From the NCBI GenBank assembly GCA_963775935.1, contig CAVZKR010000007.1, forward strand, positions 74,076 to 138,075: a stretch of DNA of 64,000 bases, given 5' to 3'. The position numbers and the translations under genes are program-made. This stretch comes from JBBIPA01 sp963775935. GTDB lineage: Bacteria; Chloroflexota; Dehalococcoidia; GIF9; UBA5629. Under the pieces are notes generated by a model that had not been told where the DNA came from, searched no databases, and saw nothing but the letters and a program-made list of their open reading frames with translations. Positions 1 through 8,147 of this stretch are shown in pieces. Position 1 is the stretch's first letter. Every line of letters starts with the position of its first letter.

Positions 1-1608
1 CTCTACCTTTTCTTTCCGTGACCAGTACTCTGCTTCCTGGACGAGTTCTCTGATCTGGGCAAAGCGGGACGTTAGTTTTTCCTGGTCTCCTACCGCTCGC
101 GAAGCATATTCCACTACCTTGGCGACACCATAACGGTCGAAATGGTGTATCTCACACTTCTCGCAACAGCCGGCGATAAAGGCAGCGAAATGCAGCATGT
201 TTTTTTTGGTTCTATCTATCTGATAGTCGAAATCAGCTTTTACCTTGAAAATCTCCCAGAATTCCTCATCGTACATGGAAAGCATCTGATAGAGCATGAT
301 GTCACCGATGAGGAGAACCTTCACGTCTACGGGCATTGGCTGCGGTCGCAGCCCCTGGGGTGCCATAAGCCCCAATCCTTCCAGCGGTTCTTCGATCCGT
401 ACCTCTTTGGTCTTGATAGTTCGCTTGAATGCCGGCCAGACGCCCGGGTTAGTAAGGACATCGGTGGCATTTAGGAGCAGGTAACCACCGTTGGCCAGGT
501 GAAAAGCACCCGGTTTTAACATAGTGTGGTCGCTAAGATAGCCGCCAAGGAGGAAACGGCGTTCAATTCTGCCGAAAAGGTTGATGTAAGTGGGGTTGGA
601 CTCAATAATGACCGGTGGTCCCTTGGCTTCGCTGTTATCGACAAAGATGTTCACCTGGAAGGGGAGAAAGGGGTCACGACCTTGTGTAAGAAAGCTGGCT
701 GGTAAACCTAAAACGGCTTCCGCTGGAGCCTCTTTTTCTTTAAATAGGTCTAAGTTATCCAAAGTGTGCGACTGTAAGTCCAACAGGAATCGGTGGACCA
801 GTTCCGTATTTTCATATTCCTGGAGGAGGTTATCAAAGAGCCGTGTTACCGTGAAGCCAGCGATCGATTTATCAGTTGCCCGTAGTTTTTCCTCTGCCTT
901 TTTCTCCAGGTCTCGCACTTTTTCATACGTAGCCTGTAGTTTTTTCAGCAGGTCATCGCGCTTGGCCTCAAGCTCTTTCTTGGCTAATGCGTCTAGCGCT
1001 AAATAATCCTCTTCAGTGATGGGTTTACCATTGACCAGGGGAACTATGGCTTGCCCCAGGGGGGTTATCTGGATAGTTAAGTTCTGACGCTGTGCTTCAT
1101 CTCTCAGTTCTGAGGAGAGACGTTGTCTTTCCTCTTGCGCTGCCTCCATAAGCGCTTTCCTTTCAGCTTTATACTCTTCGCTGGAGAAAGCCTTTGCCAG
1201 CTCTTCCTTGAGTTTTTGAAGCAAGCCAGTTATCTGGGTGCGGAAAAGTTTGCCCTTCCCTTGGGGCAAACTTACGATGTGGGGTCGATCTGAATCAGCG
1301 AAATTGTGGAGATAGCACCAGTCCTGGGGCGATTTAAGCTGCTCTGATGCTTGTTTTTCACTCAGGAGCTTGTCTATGTGGGTTTTCACTGCCGAGGTCT
1401 TACCCGTTCCGGTGAGTCCAGCCACGTAGATATTATAGCCATCATGGCTCATGGACAAACCGAAATCAATGGCACCGATGGCTCTATCCTGCCCGATGAA
1501 CTCCTTTAGCGGTGCCAGGTCTTTGGTACAGTCGAAGTCGAAAATAGCCGGGTCACAGTGCCAGCGCAGTTTCTTTACTGGTAGTTCGAATTTGGTAATA
1601 TTGACCAT
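1..1608 (-). CDS. Lon-family ATP-dependent protease (LonB/LonC-like), C-terminus beyond the window
   Basis: The reading frame is open from an ATG at 1608 down to base 1, giving 536 residues of a protein that continues outside the window. A Walker A loop, GLTGTGKT, lies at residues 64-71. Further on come HLANGGYLLLNA and PVDVKVLLIGD, both typical of the AAA_32 ATPase and lid regions of Lon-related proteases that lack the classic Lon N-domain. A charged coiled-coil stretch lies between them. The Ser-Lys protease domain would be in the missing part. An AGGAG ribosome site sits about seven bases before the start. The family degrades misfolded or regulatory proteins in the cytoplasm. The family assignment is firm; the exact subfamily is inferred. 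Confidence 0.85.
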   Translation of the reverse strand, partial: MVNITKFELPVKKLRWHCDPAIFDFDCTKDLAPLKEFIGQDRAIGAIDFGLSMSHDGYNIYVAGLTGTGKTSAVKTHIDKLLSEKQASEQLKSPQDWCYLHNFADSDRPHIVSLPQGKGKLFRTQITGLLQKLKEELAKAFSSEEYKAERKALMEAAQEERQRLSSELRDEAQRQNLTIQITPLGQAIVPLVNGKPITEEDYLALDALAKKELEAKRDDLLKKLQATYEKVRDLEKKAEEKLRATDKSIAGFTVTRLFDNLLQEYENTELVHRFLLDLQSHTLDNLDLFKEKEAPAEAVLGLPASFLTQGRDPFLPFQVNIFVDNSEAKGPPVIIESNPTYINLFGRIERRFLLGGYLSDHTMLKPGAFHLANGGYLLLNATDVLTNPGVWPAFKRTIKTKEVRIEEPLEGLGLMAPQGLRPQPMPVDVKVLLIGDIMLYQMLSMYDEEFWEIFKVKADFDYQIDRTKKNMLHFAAFIAGCCEKCEIHHFDRYGVAKVVEYASRAVGDQEKLTSRFAQIRELVQEAEYWSRKEKVE

Positions 1609-1848
1609 GGCCCTACTCCTTTATTTCATTTCTACCTGGGTCGGATGGTTGCGACAACATAGTCTGTCATTGAATGATTGGTAAGGATACTGCTGTATAC
1701 TCTAGGCAACTGATGTGATTTTGTCAACTGGTTTACAATTATTTTTAATAAAGGCTATAGTTTCAACTTGTGCAGGCATTGACCTTAACCCGGGTTGAAG
1801 GAGAAGAGATACGATGAAAGATGTAATACCGTCGTCAGGAGAAGTGCA

Positions 1849-2055
1849 TTGAGGGAGTGTAATGTTGAGAGAAACAAAGCAAAGTGTAACTGCACATATG
1901 AACCGTGCTCCAGGAAGGGTATTTGTTGTGAGTGTTTAGTCTATCACCATAGTTTGGGTGAGTTGCCAGCCTGCTATTTCTCCGCTGATGTAGAGCGAAC
2001 GTATGACCGCTCCATCGAGAAGTTTATTGAAATGCGACAGCGTAAAGGGCGGTGA
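1849..2055 (+). CDS. DUF6485 family small cysteine-rich protein
   Basis: This 68-residue protein carries the pattern CNCTYEPCSRKGICCECLVY followed by a conserved LPACYF and ERTYDRSIEKF. That is the layout of the DUF6485 family, whose function is unknown and whose clustered cysteines suggest metal binding. I place the start at the TTG at 1849 because an AGGAG sits seven bases upstream and the family normally begins only a few residues before the first cysteine. The frame extends back to a TTG at 1795, but that part shows no family similarity. It stands alone between the protease and the queH operon. Confidence 0.75.
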   Translation: MRECNVERNKAKCNCTYEPCSRKGICCECLVYHHSLGELPACYFSADVERTYDRSIEKFIEMRQRKGR

Positions 2056-2085
2056 TAGCGCATGAGCTGCCCTGATGTCATCTGG

Positions 2086-2616
2086 TTAGTTAGTCTGTTT
2101 TGCGCTATACAAGCAACCGCAGTAGTTCTGCTGATAAAGCCCCCATTGCTTTGCTTGTTGTATTGCTTTTCTGAAGCCTTCTTTCTTCTTAAAGTCCCTG
2201 GCTAAAAACTGGTCTTCACCGATTTCTTGTCCAATGTGGTTAACTGTTTTAGCCGATTTATGGGGGCTGATGGTGAGGGTAGTGGTAAAAGCGTCTGCGT
2301 TGCAGCTCTTAAGGTAAGAATAGGTTTTTCCTAGCCGTATTTTGAAGCAGACGGAGCACCGTGCGCCGCCTTCAGGTTCATATTTGAGGTGCTCAGTTTC
2401 TTTTAGCCATACCTCAGGGTCATACATGGCTGTTACTAAGGGAAAACTCAACTCTTGAGCTACTCTACGGGCTGCTTCCAATCTTCTGCTGTACTCTTCT
2501 GCAGGGTGGATATTTGGATTGTAGAAGAAGCCAGTTACTTGATGACCTTCCTGGGTTAGCGTTTGCACCACACCGGCAGCGCATACTCCACAGCAAATGT
2601 GCAGAACGATTTTCAA
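2086..2616 (-). CDS. queH: Epoxyqueuosine reductase QueH
   Basis: QueH reduces epoxyqueuosine to queuosine in tRNA and is the non-homologous alternative to the cobalamin enzyme QueG. The protein shows the family signature HICCGVCAA near the N-terminus, the middle GARCSVCFKIRL and the terminal YCGC pair, giving the cysteines for the Fe-S cluster and second metal site. The start is chosen as the TTG at 2616: it overlaps the stop of the upstream transporter gene (TTGA) and has GGGAG at a good distance. The 176 residues then begin just before the first cysteines, as in the family. It is the last gene of a three-gene operon. Confidence 0.88.
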   Translation of the reverse strand: MKIVLHICCGVCAAGVVQTLTQEGHQVTGFFYNPNIHPAEEYSRRLEAARRVAQELSFPLVTAMYDPEVWLKETEHLKYEPEGGARCSVCFKIRLGKTYSYLKSCNADAFTTTLTISPHKSAKTVNHIGQEIGEDQFLARDFKKKEGFRKAIQQAKQWGLYQQNYCGCLYSAKQTN

Positions 2617-3806
2617 AACGTGCTCCCTGTTTTCCGTTCTATTCGAAACAGGATAAAGATAATGAGCCAACCGAAAGCCAGGCTCAATGCGCAGGCCATG
2701 AACATGGTGCCCAGGTTGCTGGTTTCTGCTACTGCTCCCATAGCTGTGGGACCCACAGCCATGCCGACATGGACGGCGCTGGCGAACATGCTCGCTGCTA
2801 ATCCCAGGTTTTTTCTGGGGGAGAGGTCGGCTGTCAAAGCCACAGCGGAAGGTTGAATAATTCCATAACCAATGCCATAGCAGAAGGAAACAATGCTCAG
2901 TAAAAGCAGGCTGTTAAACTGCGGGATAAGCACCATCATGACAACGCTAAGCAACAAGCCGCCGAGTATCATCGGCTTCCTTCCAATCCTGTCCGACAAA
3001 CTCCCCGCAGTGACTCTTAGTGCCGCCGAGCTGGCATAGCAGAGCGTGATAATTAGTCCGGCTCCGGTTGCAGATATACCGAAGTCCTGAACATAGAGTG
3101 GAATATAAGCGCTCAATGTACCAATTCCGAATAGCATGACCAGCGGACTCAATAAAGCGCCGTATAATGCTTTTTGCTTCAACAATGACCAGGATGCCTC
3201 TAATTCGAGTTTTGCTGCTTCCTTCCGTGGTAGCAGATGAAAACGTGTAATGACGACAATAAGGCTTACTAACGATAGTACACCGCTGCTGATGAAAGCA
3301 ACTTCAAAGCCGAAGCTACTCAAGAGAAAGCCTCCGAAAATTGGTCCTATCATGAGACCTGATTGTGTTGCCGTAGTATACCAGCCTATGGATTTACCTT
3401 TTTGCTCTGGTGGGGACATATCAATTACTGAAGCCATGAGGTTAGGTACGAATGTGGCCGAGGCTATGCCGTGGAGTGCCCTCAGTACTGATAGCTGCAG
3501 TATCGTGTTGCTGAATACATAAAGAAAGGGAACTATCGTCGAGATGATCAGCCCGCTGAGTAGTAAGATTCTCCGCCCAAACCGATCGGAGAGCAAGCCG
3601 AAAGGAATCATAAACAATGCGGTGCAGTAGGCATTGATAGCAACTATCAGCCCGACTTCGGATACCGAAGCGCCGAGTTTTGTAACGTAGAGTGGTATTA
3701 CTGCAGCCAGCATGTTGTAGCTGGCAAGTCCGATTAAGCCTGTGATGTAAATGGTGGGTAGGATAGAGGAATTTCTCAATGAAACTCTTTTGTCTGATAC
3801 TGTCAC
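2613..3806 (-). CDS. Major facilitator superfamily transporter (12 TM)
   Basis: The 397-residue protein is hydrophobic with about twelve membrane spans. The MFS loop 2-3 motif appears as GLLSDRFGRR near residues 75-84 and again in the second half as GSLSDRIGRK, so both halves of the pseudo-symmetric fold are present. This resembles proton-driven drug or metabolite exporters, but the substrate cannot be read from sequence. The GTG start shares its first G with the TAG stop of the upstream nuclease-like gene, and its TGA stop overlaps the queH start, so the three genes are translationally coupled. Confidence 0.85.
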   Translation of the reverse strand: MTVSDKRVSLRNSSILPTIYITGLIGLASYNMLAAVIPLYVTKLGASVSEVGLIVAINAYCTALFMIPFGLLSDRFGRRILLLSGLIISTIVPFLYVFSNTILQLSVLRALHGIASATFVPNLMASVIDMSPPEQKGKSIGWYTTATQSGLMIGPIFGGFLLSSFGFEVAFISSGVLSLVSLIVVITRFHLLPRKEAAKLELEASWSLLKQKALYGALLSPLVMLFGIGTLSAYIPLYVQDFGISATGAGLIITLCYASSAALRVTAGSLSDRIGRKPMILGGLLLSVVMMVLIPQFNSLLLLSIVSFCYGIGYGIIQPSAVALTADLSPRKNLGLAASMFASAVHVGMAVGPTAMGAVAETSNLGTMFMACALSLAFGWLIIFILFRIERKTGSTF

Positions 3807-4348
3807 TATATGACCTCGGCATTGGCAAAAGGTGGCGACTGATTAGCGTCTTTCCACCTTTCATGTTCAGCTAATCGTTCCCTGAGAATCCTCAAGTTCA
3901 TGACATCTTCCTTATTGTAGTGCAGGAGCAGGTTGAGGGCATCCTCGTCGTAGCTGTCCAGATATTGCCACCATAATCTTACTGCGTCAAATCCGGTAAT
4001 GCCCTCCGTTTGCCTTGGAATCTGTAACTGACGTTCCACTGCCTTGAGTCCACCCTTGAGATTGTATTCCCAGCAGAGGTACATCAGGTCATGGTGATCG
4101 AACTGGTTCTCCAAATCTATTCCCAGGGTAGCTTCGATGAAGGGAAGGTCGAATCTCTTGCCGTTATAGGTGTAGATTGTACGGACGCCTTGCATAGATG
4201 CGACCAGGTTATCTCCGGTTACCCGGCTTCCGTATAGCTGTATCAGCTTTTCTTCCGTACCCTGACACAGGTAAATGCCGACCACAGTTATCTCATCATA
4301 GCATGGAGATAAACCGGTGGTTTCTATATCAAGATAGGCGTCAATCAA
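3806..4348 (-). CDS. Ribonuclease H-like / YprB-type DEDD exonuclease domain protein
   Basis: A stand-alone 180-residue RNase H-fold protein. It begins MIDAYLDIETTGLSP, where D and E form the first DEDD acidic pair. TYNGKRFDLPFI supplies the second Asp, and LLHYNKEDVMNLRIL supplies the last metal-ligand Asp. This matches the YprB/RNase_H_2 family, predicted 3'-5' exonucleases whose substrate is not established. It is first in the operon with the MFS transporter and queH. Confidence 0.75.
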   Translation of the reverse strand: MIDAYLDIETTGLSPCYDEITVVGIYLCQGTEEKLIQLYGSRVTGDNLVASMQGVRTIYTYNGKRFDLPFIEATLGIDLENQFDHHDLMYLCWEYNLKGGLKAVERQLQIPRQTEGITGFDAVRLWWQYLDSYDEDALNLLLHYNKEDVMNLRILRERLAEHERWKDANQSPPFANAEVI

Positions 4349-4459
4349 TTTTAACAGCCTGTCACTGTAGTCTTATCGTCAGTTTAAAGTATACCACAGA
4401 GGGATTTTCAAAGGGACTGAGCCCAAGTCAGAACATGATAATGAATAATGGTGGCTAAC

Positions 4460-5464
4460 TTAGCAAATTCTGGGCAATAATTCTCCGGTGAGCATATCGA
4501 CAATTCGCGAGGCGCCCAGCATGGTCTTCATCACCACCTTGCTCTTATGCTCGGAGGTCACCTCGCCGATGATAACAGCGTGAGCGGCATAAGGATTCTG
4601 CCTCATTGTTGACAGAATAGCATCAGTATCGCTGGCATCGACAATAGCCACCAGCTTGCCTTCATTAGCCACGTAGAGTGGATCGAAGCCGAGAAGCTCG
4701 CAGGCTCCCCGTACCCCGTCGTGAACCGGTATCTTTCCTTCTTCTATCCTGATACCAATATTCGATTGTCTGGCAATCTCATTGAGCGTTGTCGCCAGTC
4801 CGCCACGAGTCGGGTCACGGAGAACATGAATCCTGGTGGAAGCTTCCAGCATCCGGGTCACCAGCTTGTTCAAAGGCGCACAGTCACTCTGGACGGGCAC
4901 TGAAAATTTCAAACCTTCACGCTGGCTTAACACAGCGATACCATGGTCGCCAATAGTGCCGCTAAGGATAACTTTGTCGCCGACTTTAGCATTGACTCCC
5001 GAGATATCGACACCCTGGGGCACAACGCCTATACCTGCAGTGTTGATGAATAATTTGTCAGCACTGCCCCGGTTTACTACCTTGGTATCACCGGTGATAA
5101 TCTGAACTCCAGCTTCCTCGGTCGCCGTTTTAATAGAATGTATCACCCTGTCCAATTCGCTTACCAGTAAGCCTTCCTCAATAATCAGTGACAGGCTTAA
5201 ATAGAGAGGCCTGGCTCCGTTCATCGCCAGGTCGTTAACCGTACCGCAGACAGAGAGCTTACCGATATCCCCGCCAGGAAAAAAGATGGGGCTGACGACG
5301 TAGCTATCGGTAGTGAAGGCAAGGCGTCCCTCAAGGTCGAAAACCGCCGAGTCATCAAGTCGTTCCAGCAGCTCATTGCGAAGGGGTTGCAGCAGGCTCT
5401 TCTTGATTAAATCATGGCTTAGTTTACTGCCGCTGCCATGAGCCAGCAGAATGGTTTCGTTCAC
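4460..5464 (-). CDS. hypE: [NiFe] hydrogenase maturation protein HypE
   Basis: HypE receives a carbamoyl group from HypF on its C-terminal cysteine and dehydrates it to thiocyanate, the source of the cyanide ligands of the NiFe centre. The 334-residue protein ends in PRIC, the required terminal cysteine. It has the AIR-synthase-like ATP-binding signatures LAHGSGSK, DDSAVF and GDTKVV, and the RDPTRGGLAT motif. Its start overlaps the end of hypD by four bases (ATGA), so the two are coupled. It is the last gene of the hypF-hypC-TPR-hypD-hypE operon. Confidence 0.95.
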   Translation of the reverse strand: MNETILLAHGSGSKLSHDLIKKSLLQPLRNELLERLDDSAVFDLEGRLAFTTDSYVVSPIFFPGGDIGKLSVCGTVNDLAMNGARPLYLSLSLIIEEGLLVSELDRVIHSIKTATEEAGVQIITGDTKVVNRGSADKLFINTAGIGVVPQGVDISGVNAKVGDKVILSGTIGDHGIAVLSQREGLKFSVPVQSDCAPLNKLVTRMLEASTRIHVLRDPTRGGLATTLNEIARQSNIGIRIEEGKIPVHDGVRGACELLGFDPLYVANEGKLVAIVDASDTDAILSTMRQNPYAAHAVIIGEVTSEHKSKVVMKTMLGASRIVDMLTGELLPRIC

Positions 5465-6549
5465 ATATCCGCTCCATAGTGGTAGTAGGCAGAACAGGCA
5501 CCCTCTGAGGAGACCATGCAGGGCCCGACGGGATTTTCCGGCATGCAGACTTTGCGAAATAGCGTACAGTCAGCGGGGGTTTTCACGCCGCGGAGAATAG
5601 CCCCACAGATACAGCCTTTAGCTTCTCTGACCGGCTCAAGGGTAAGAGGAAAGGCAAGCTCGGCATCAAAGCGCCGGTAGGCTTTTCCCAGCTTCAAACC
5701 GCTGCCTGCTATCTCACCAATGCCACGCCAGCCAGCTTTATCAACTTCGTAGACCTTATCAATAAGAGCGAGAGCTGTCAGATTGCCTTCAGGTTTGACG
5801 CCCCGGCGGTAGGCAATCTCGACCATCGGTTTACCTGCTTCGATTTGCTCTATCAGCATGGCTACGGTAAGTAACATATCCAGCACTTCAAACCCTGAGA
5901 CCACGCAGGCAACGCCATACTCGCGGGGGATAAACTCATAAGGGCGCGAGCCAATAATAGCGCTAACATGTCCTGGACAGATGATACCATCCAGCCTGAT
6001 TTCACCGAGGTTGAGCAGCGTCTTCATCACCGGCGGGCATAGCTTCAGCAGGCATTGAACAAAAAAGTTTTTTAATTTCTCCGCCTGCGCCTGAAGAATG
6101 GCTGCGGCAATGGTCGGGGCAGTAGTCTCGAATCCGATGCCGATGAAAATAACCGATTTATCCGGATTGTCCCTAGCGGTATATAGTGCGTCCTGTGTGG
6201 AATAGACGATGCGGATATCTGCCCCCTGTGCCCTGACTTGTTGAAGGCTGGAATAGCTGCCGGGTACTTTTATCATATCACCGAAGGTAGTAAGGATGAC
6301 GTTGGGCAACCGCGCCAGGGCAATTGCTTTGTCGATATCGACATTGGCAGTGACACAAACAGGGCAGCCTGGGCCAGACAGCATTTCTATTGTTGGTGGG
6401 AGAAGCTGACGGAGACCATTTTTCATGATAGCTACCGTATGTCCGCCGCAGAACTCCATCAATCTGACTGGTCGCGTAGAAAGCTGCTCTATTCTCTTTA
6501 TAAGCTTCTTGCCCAGTTCGGGGTTACGGTATTCGTCAATAAATTTCAT
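5461..6549 (-). CDS. hypD: [NiFe] hydrogenase maturation protein HypD
   Basis: HypD is the Fe-S scaffold on which, together with HypC, the Fe(CN)2CO unit is built. The 362-residue sequence shows the expected conserved blocks: FCGGHTVAI, LSGPGCPVCVT, GFETTAPT, CPGHVSAIIG and the C-terminal CICGAILRGVKTPADC that holds the [4Fe-4S] cluster. It is full length for the family and coupled to hypE. A lipoprotein gene separates it from hypC, which is unusual. Confidence 0.95.
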   Translation of the reverse strand: MKFIDEYRNPELGKKLIKRIEQLSTRPVRLMEFCGGHTVAIMKNGLRQLLPPTIEMLSGPGCPVCVTANVDIDKAIALARLPNVILTTFGDMIKVPGSYSSLQQVRAQGADIRIVYSTQDALYTARDNPDKSVIFIGIGFETTAPTIAAAILQAQAEKLKNFFVQCLLKLCPPVMKTLLNLGEIRLDGIICPGHVSAIIGSRPYEFIPREYGVACVVSGFEVLDMLLTVAMLIEQIEAGKPMVEIAYRRGVKPEGNLTALALIDKVYEVDKAGWRGIGEIAGSGLKLGKAYRRFDAELAFPLTLEPVREAKGCICGAILRGVKTPADCTLFRKVCMPENPVGPCMVSSEGACSAYYHYGADM

Positions 6550-6560
6550 CGATTCCCCGA

Positions 6561-7859
6561 TTAAGGCTTTTGCAATTGCAGCATAAGCTGCTTGGCTTTG
6601 GCAACCGCATCGGAAGGCGGCGACAGCTTAATAAACATCTCCAGGTCAGCGATAGCCTCAGCCTTCTTGCCCAGTGCGTTATAGACAACCCCACGCAGAT
6701 TATAGGCTTCAGCATTATTAGGGTCTAAGTCAATTGCCTTGCTGTAATCGAGGATAGCCTTCTCGTACTCTGTTTTGTCCTTTAGGTACTCGGCTTTAAC
6801 AGAGCGTGCTTCCCCTCTGTACAGATATGCATCAACGAACGTGGGTTCCAAGTCTACAGCTTCAGTGAGATCAGATATTGCCCCATTAAAGTCACCTTTA
6901 TAATAGCGGGCGAGGCCTCTACCATAGTACGCATTTAAGTAGTCGGGGTTCAGGTCAAGAGCCCTGGTATAATCAGCGATAGCCTTGTCATAGTCTGCTC
7001 TTTGTAGATAGGCAAAACCACGATCGTTATAGGCTTGCATGTAATCGGGAGCAATTTCAATTGCCCTGTTGTAATTGGCAAATGCCCTGGGAAAATCGTT
7101 GAGCAGTTCATAGGTATAGCCCATGTTTCTATAAGCCTGCGCATATTTGGGGAATAATTCAATTGCTTTGTTAAAGTCCCCGAGTGCCAGCTCGTATTGA
7201 CGCGTCTTGGCATAGACGACGCCACGGTTATTGAAAGCATCGGCGAATTTGGGATCTAACTGTGTCGCTTTCGTGTAATTGGCAATTGCTTTGGGTAAAT
7301 CCCCGATGTCATCATAGTACAAACCTCGATACCAGTAGGAACGCATATACTCAGGAGCCAGATCTATTGCTCTGTTATAGTCGGAGAGCGCCTTCTCACC
7401 CTGCCCGATGAGAAAGTAAGCATAGCCGCGCTGGCTGTACGCTATCACTGTGTTCGGTTCCAATTGAATTGCCCTGTTGTAATCGGCAATCGCTTTTTCT
7501 GTCTCCCCCTTAGCTAAATAGACATTGCCGCGGTCGCTATGACTAGTGCCATTGGTCGGTTCCAGCTCAATTGCCTTATTGAAGGCAACGAGTGCTTCAT
7601 CATACTTACCTTTAGAGAACAGGTCGAAGCCCAGCTCAAGAAGCTGCTTTGCCGATAGGTTCGACGGCACACTGGAAGTAGGTGCAGATGGAGAAGGTGT
7701 TGGTGTAGGAGCAGGCGCTGGTGCAGGTGCAGGAGATGGAGAAGCAGGTGTCGGGTCCGCTTGACAGCCGAGCGCTAGCAACACAGCCCATGCCAGGACT
7801 ATAAGCAATGCCGATGAAACGATTGAACTCTTGATAGCGCTACCTCCTCTGGATAACAA
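6561..7859 (-). CDS. Tetratricopeptide-repeat lipoprotein inside the hyp operon
   Basis: A signal peptide ends in the lipobox LLALGC and is followed by a Pro/Ala/Ser/Thr-rich linker. About eleven tandem TPR units of 34 residues fill the rest (repeated pattern YDKAIADYNRAIELDP), so it is a lipid-anchored protein scaffold outside the membrane. Its partner is unknown. It lies between hypC and hypD with gaps of only about 11 bases, so it is cotranscribed with maturation genes that act in the cytoplasm; a role in hydrogenase maturation is not implied by domain content. The start is uncertain: the frame's first start is a TTG at 7859, but a strong GAGGAGGT lies inside it, seven bases before an in-frame ATC at 7835. 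Confidence 0.8.
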   Translation of the reverse strand: MLSRGGSAIKSSIVSSALLIVLAWAVLLALGCQADPTPASPSPAPAPAPAPTPTPSPSAPTSSVPSNLSAKQLLELGFDLFSKGKYDEALVAFNKAIELEPTNGTSHSDRGNVYLAKGETEKAIADYNRAIQLEPNTVIAYSQRGYAYFLIGQGEKALSDYNRAIDLAPEYMRSYWYRGLYYDDIGDLPKAIANYTKATQLDPKFADAFNNRGVVYAKTRQYELALGDFNKAIELFPKYAQAYRNMGYTYELLNDFPRAFANYNRAIEIAPDYMQAYNDRGFAYLQRADYDKAIADYTRALDLNPDYLNAYYGRGLARYYKGDFNGAISDLTEAVDLEPTFVDAYLYRGEARSVKAEYLKDKTEYEKAILDYSKAIDLDPNNAEAYNLRGVVYNALGKKAEAIADLEMFIKLSPPSDAVAKAKQLMLQLQKP

Positions 7860-7870
7860 TAGGAGAAAAC

Positions 7871-8095
7871 CTAATCTTCTTCCAGTCTCGCCATTTCCTC
7901 GAATAGTTTCAGGGTTTCCTTCGCCTCTGCTTCATCGACGACACCGATGGCATAACCGGTGTGCAGCAAGACGTAATCTCCCACCTTCACCTCTGGAGTA
8001 AGCACAATGCTCACCCGGCGTTTCACCCCGCCTATTTCAACTTCGGCTTCATCGCCATCTCTGGCTATAACCTGCACTGGAACAGCAAGACACAT
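7871..8095 (-). CDS. hypC: [NiFe] hydrogenase assembly chaperone HypC
   Basis: The 74-residue protein starts MCLAVPVQV. The Cys at position 2, exposed after Met removal, is the catalytic feature that binds the Fe(CN)2CO precursor and HypD, and passes the iron unit to the hydrogenase large subunit. The OB-fold pattern with VGDYVLLHTGYAI is present. It lies between hypF and the TPR lipoprotein in the same operon. Confidence 0.93.
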   Translation of the reverse strand: MCLAVPVQVIARDGDEAEVEIGGVKRRVSIVLTPEVKVGDYVLLHTGYAIGVVDEAEAKETLKLFEEMARLEED

Positions 8096-8147
8096 AATGG
8101 ATTATTGTAATATCTTCTCTGCCTCTTTTACAAACGACATCACTGGG

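Noticed and set aside
142..1684. Several plus-strand frames opposite the Lon-type protease
   Set aside because: They are antisense shadows; the minus-strand frame is open throughout and carries a Walker A loop and family motifs.
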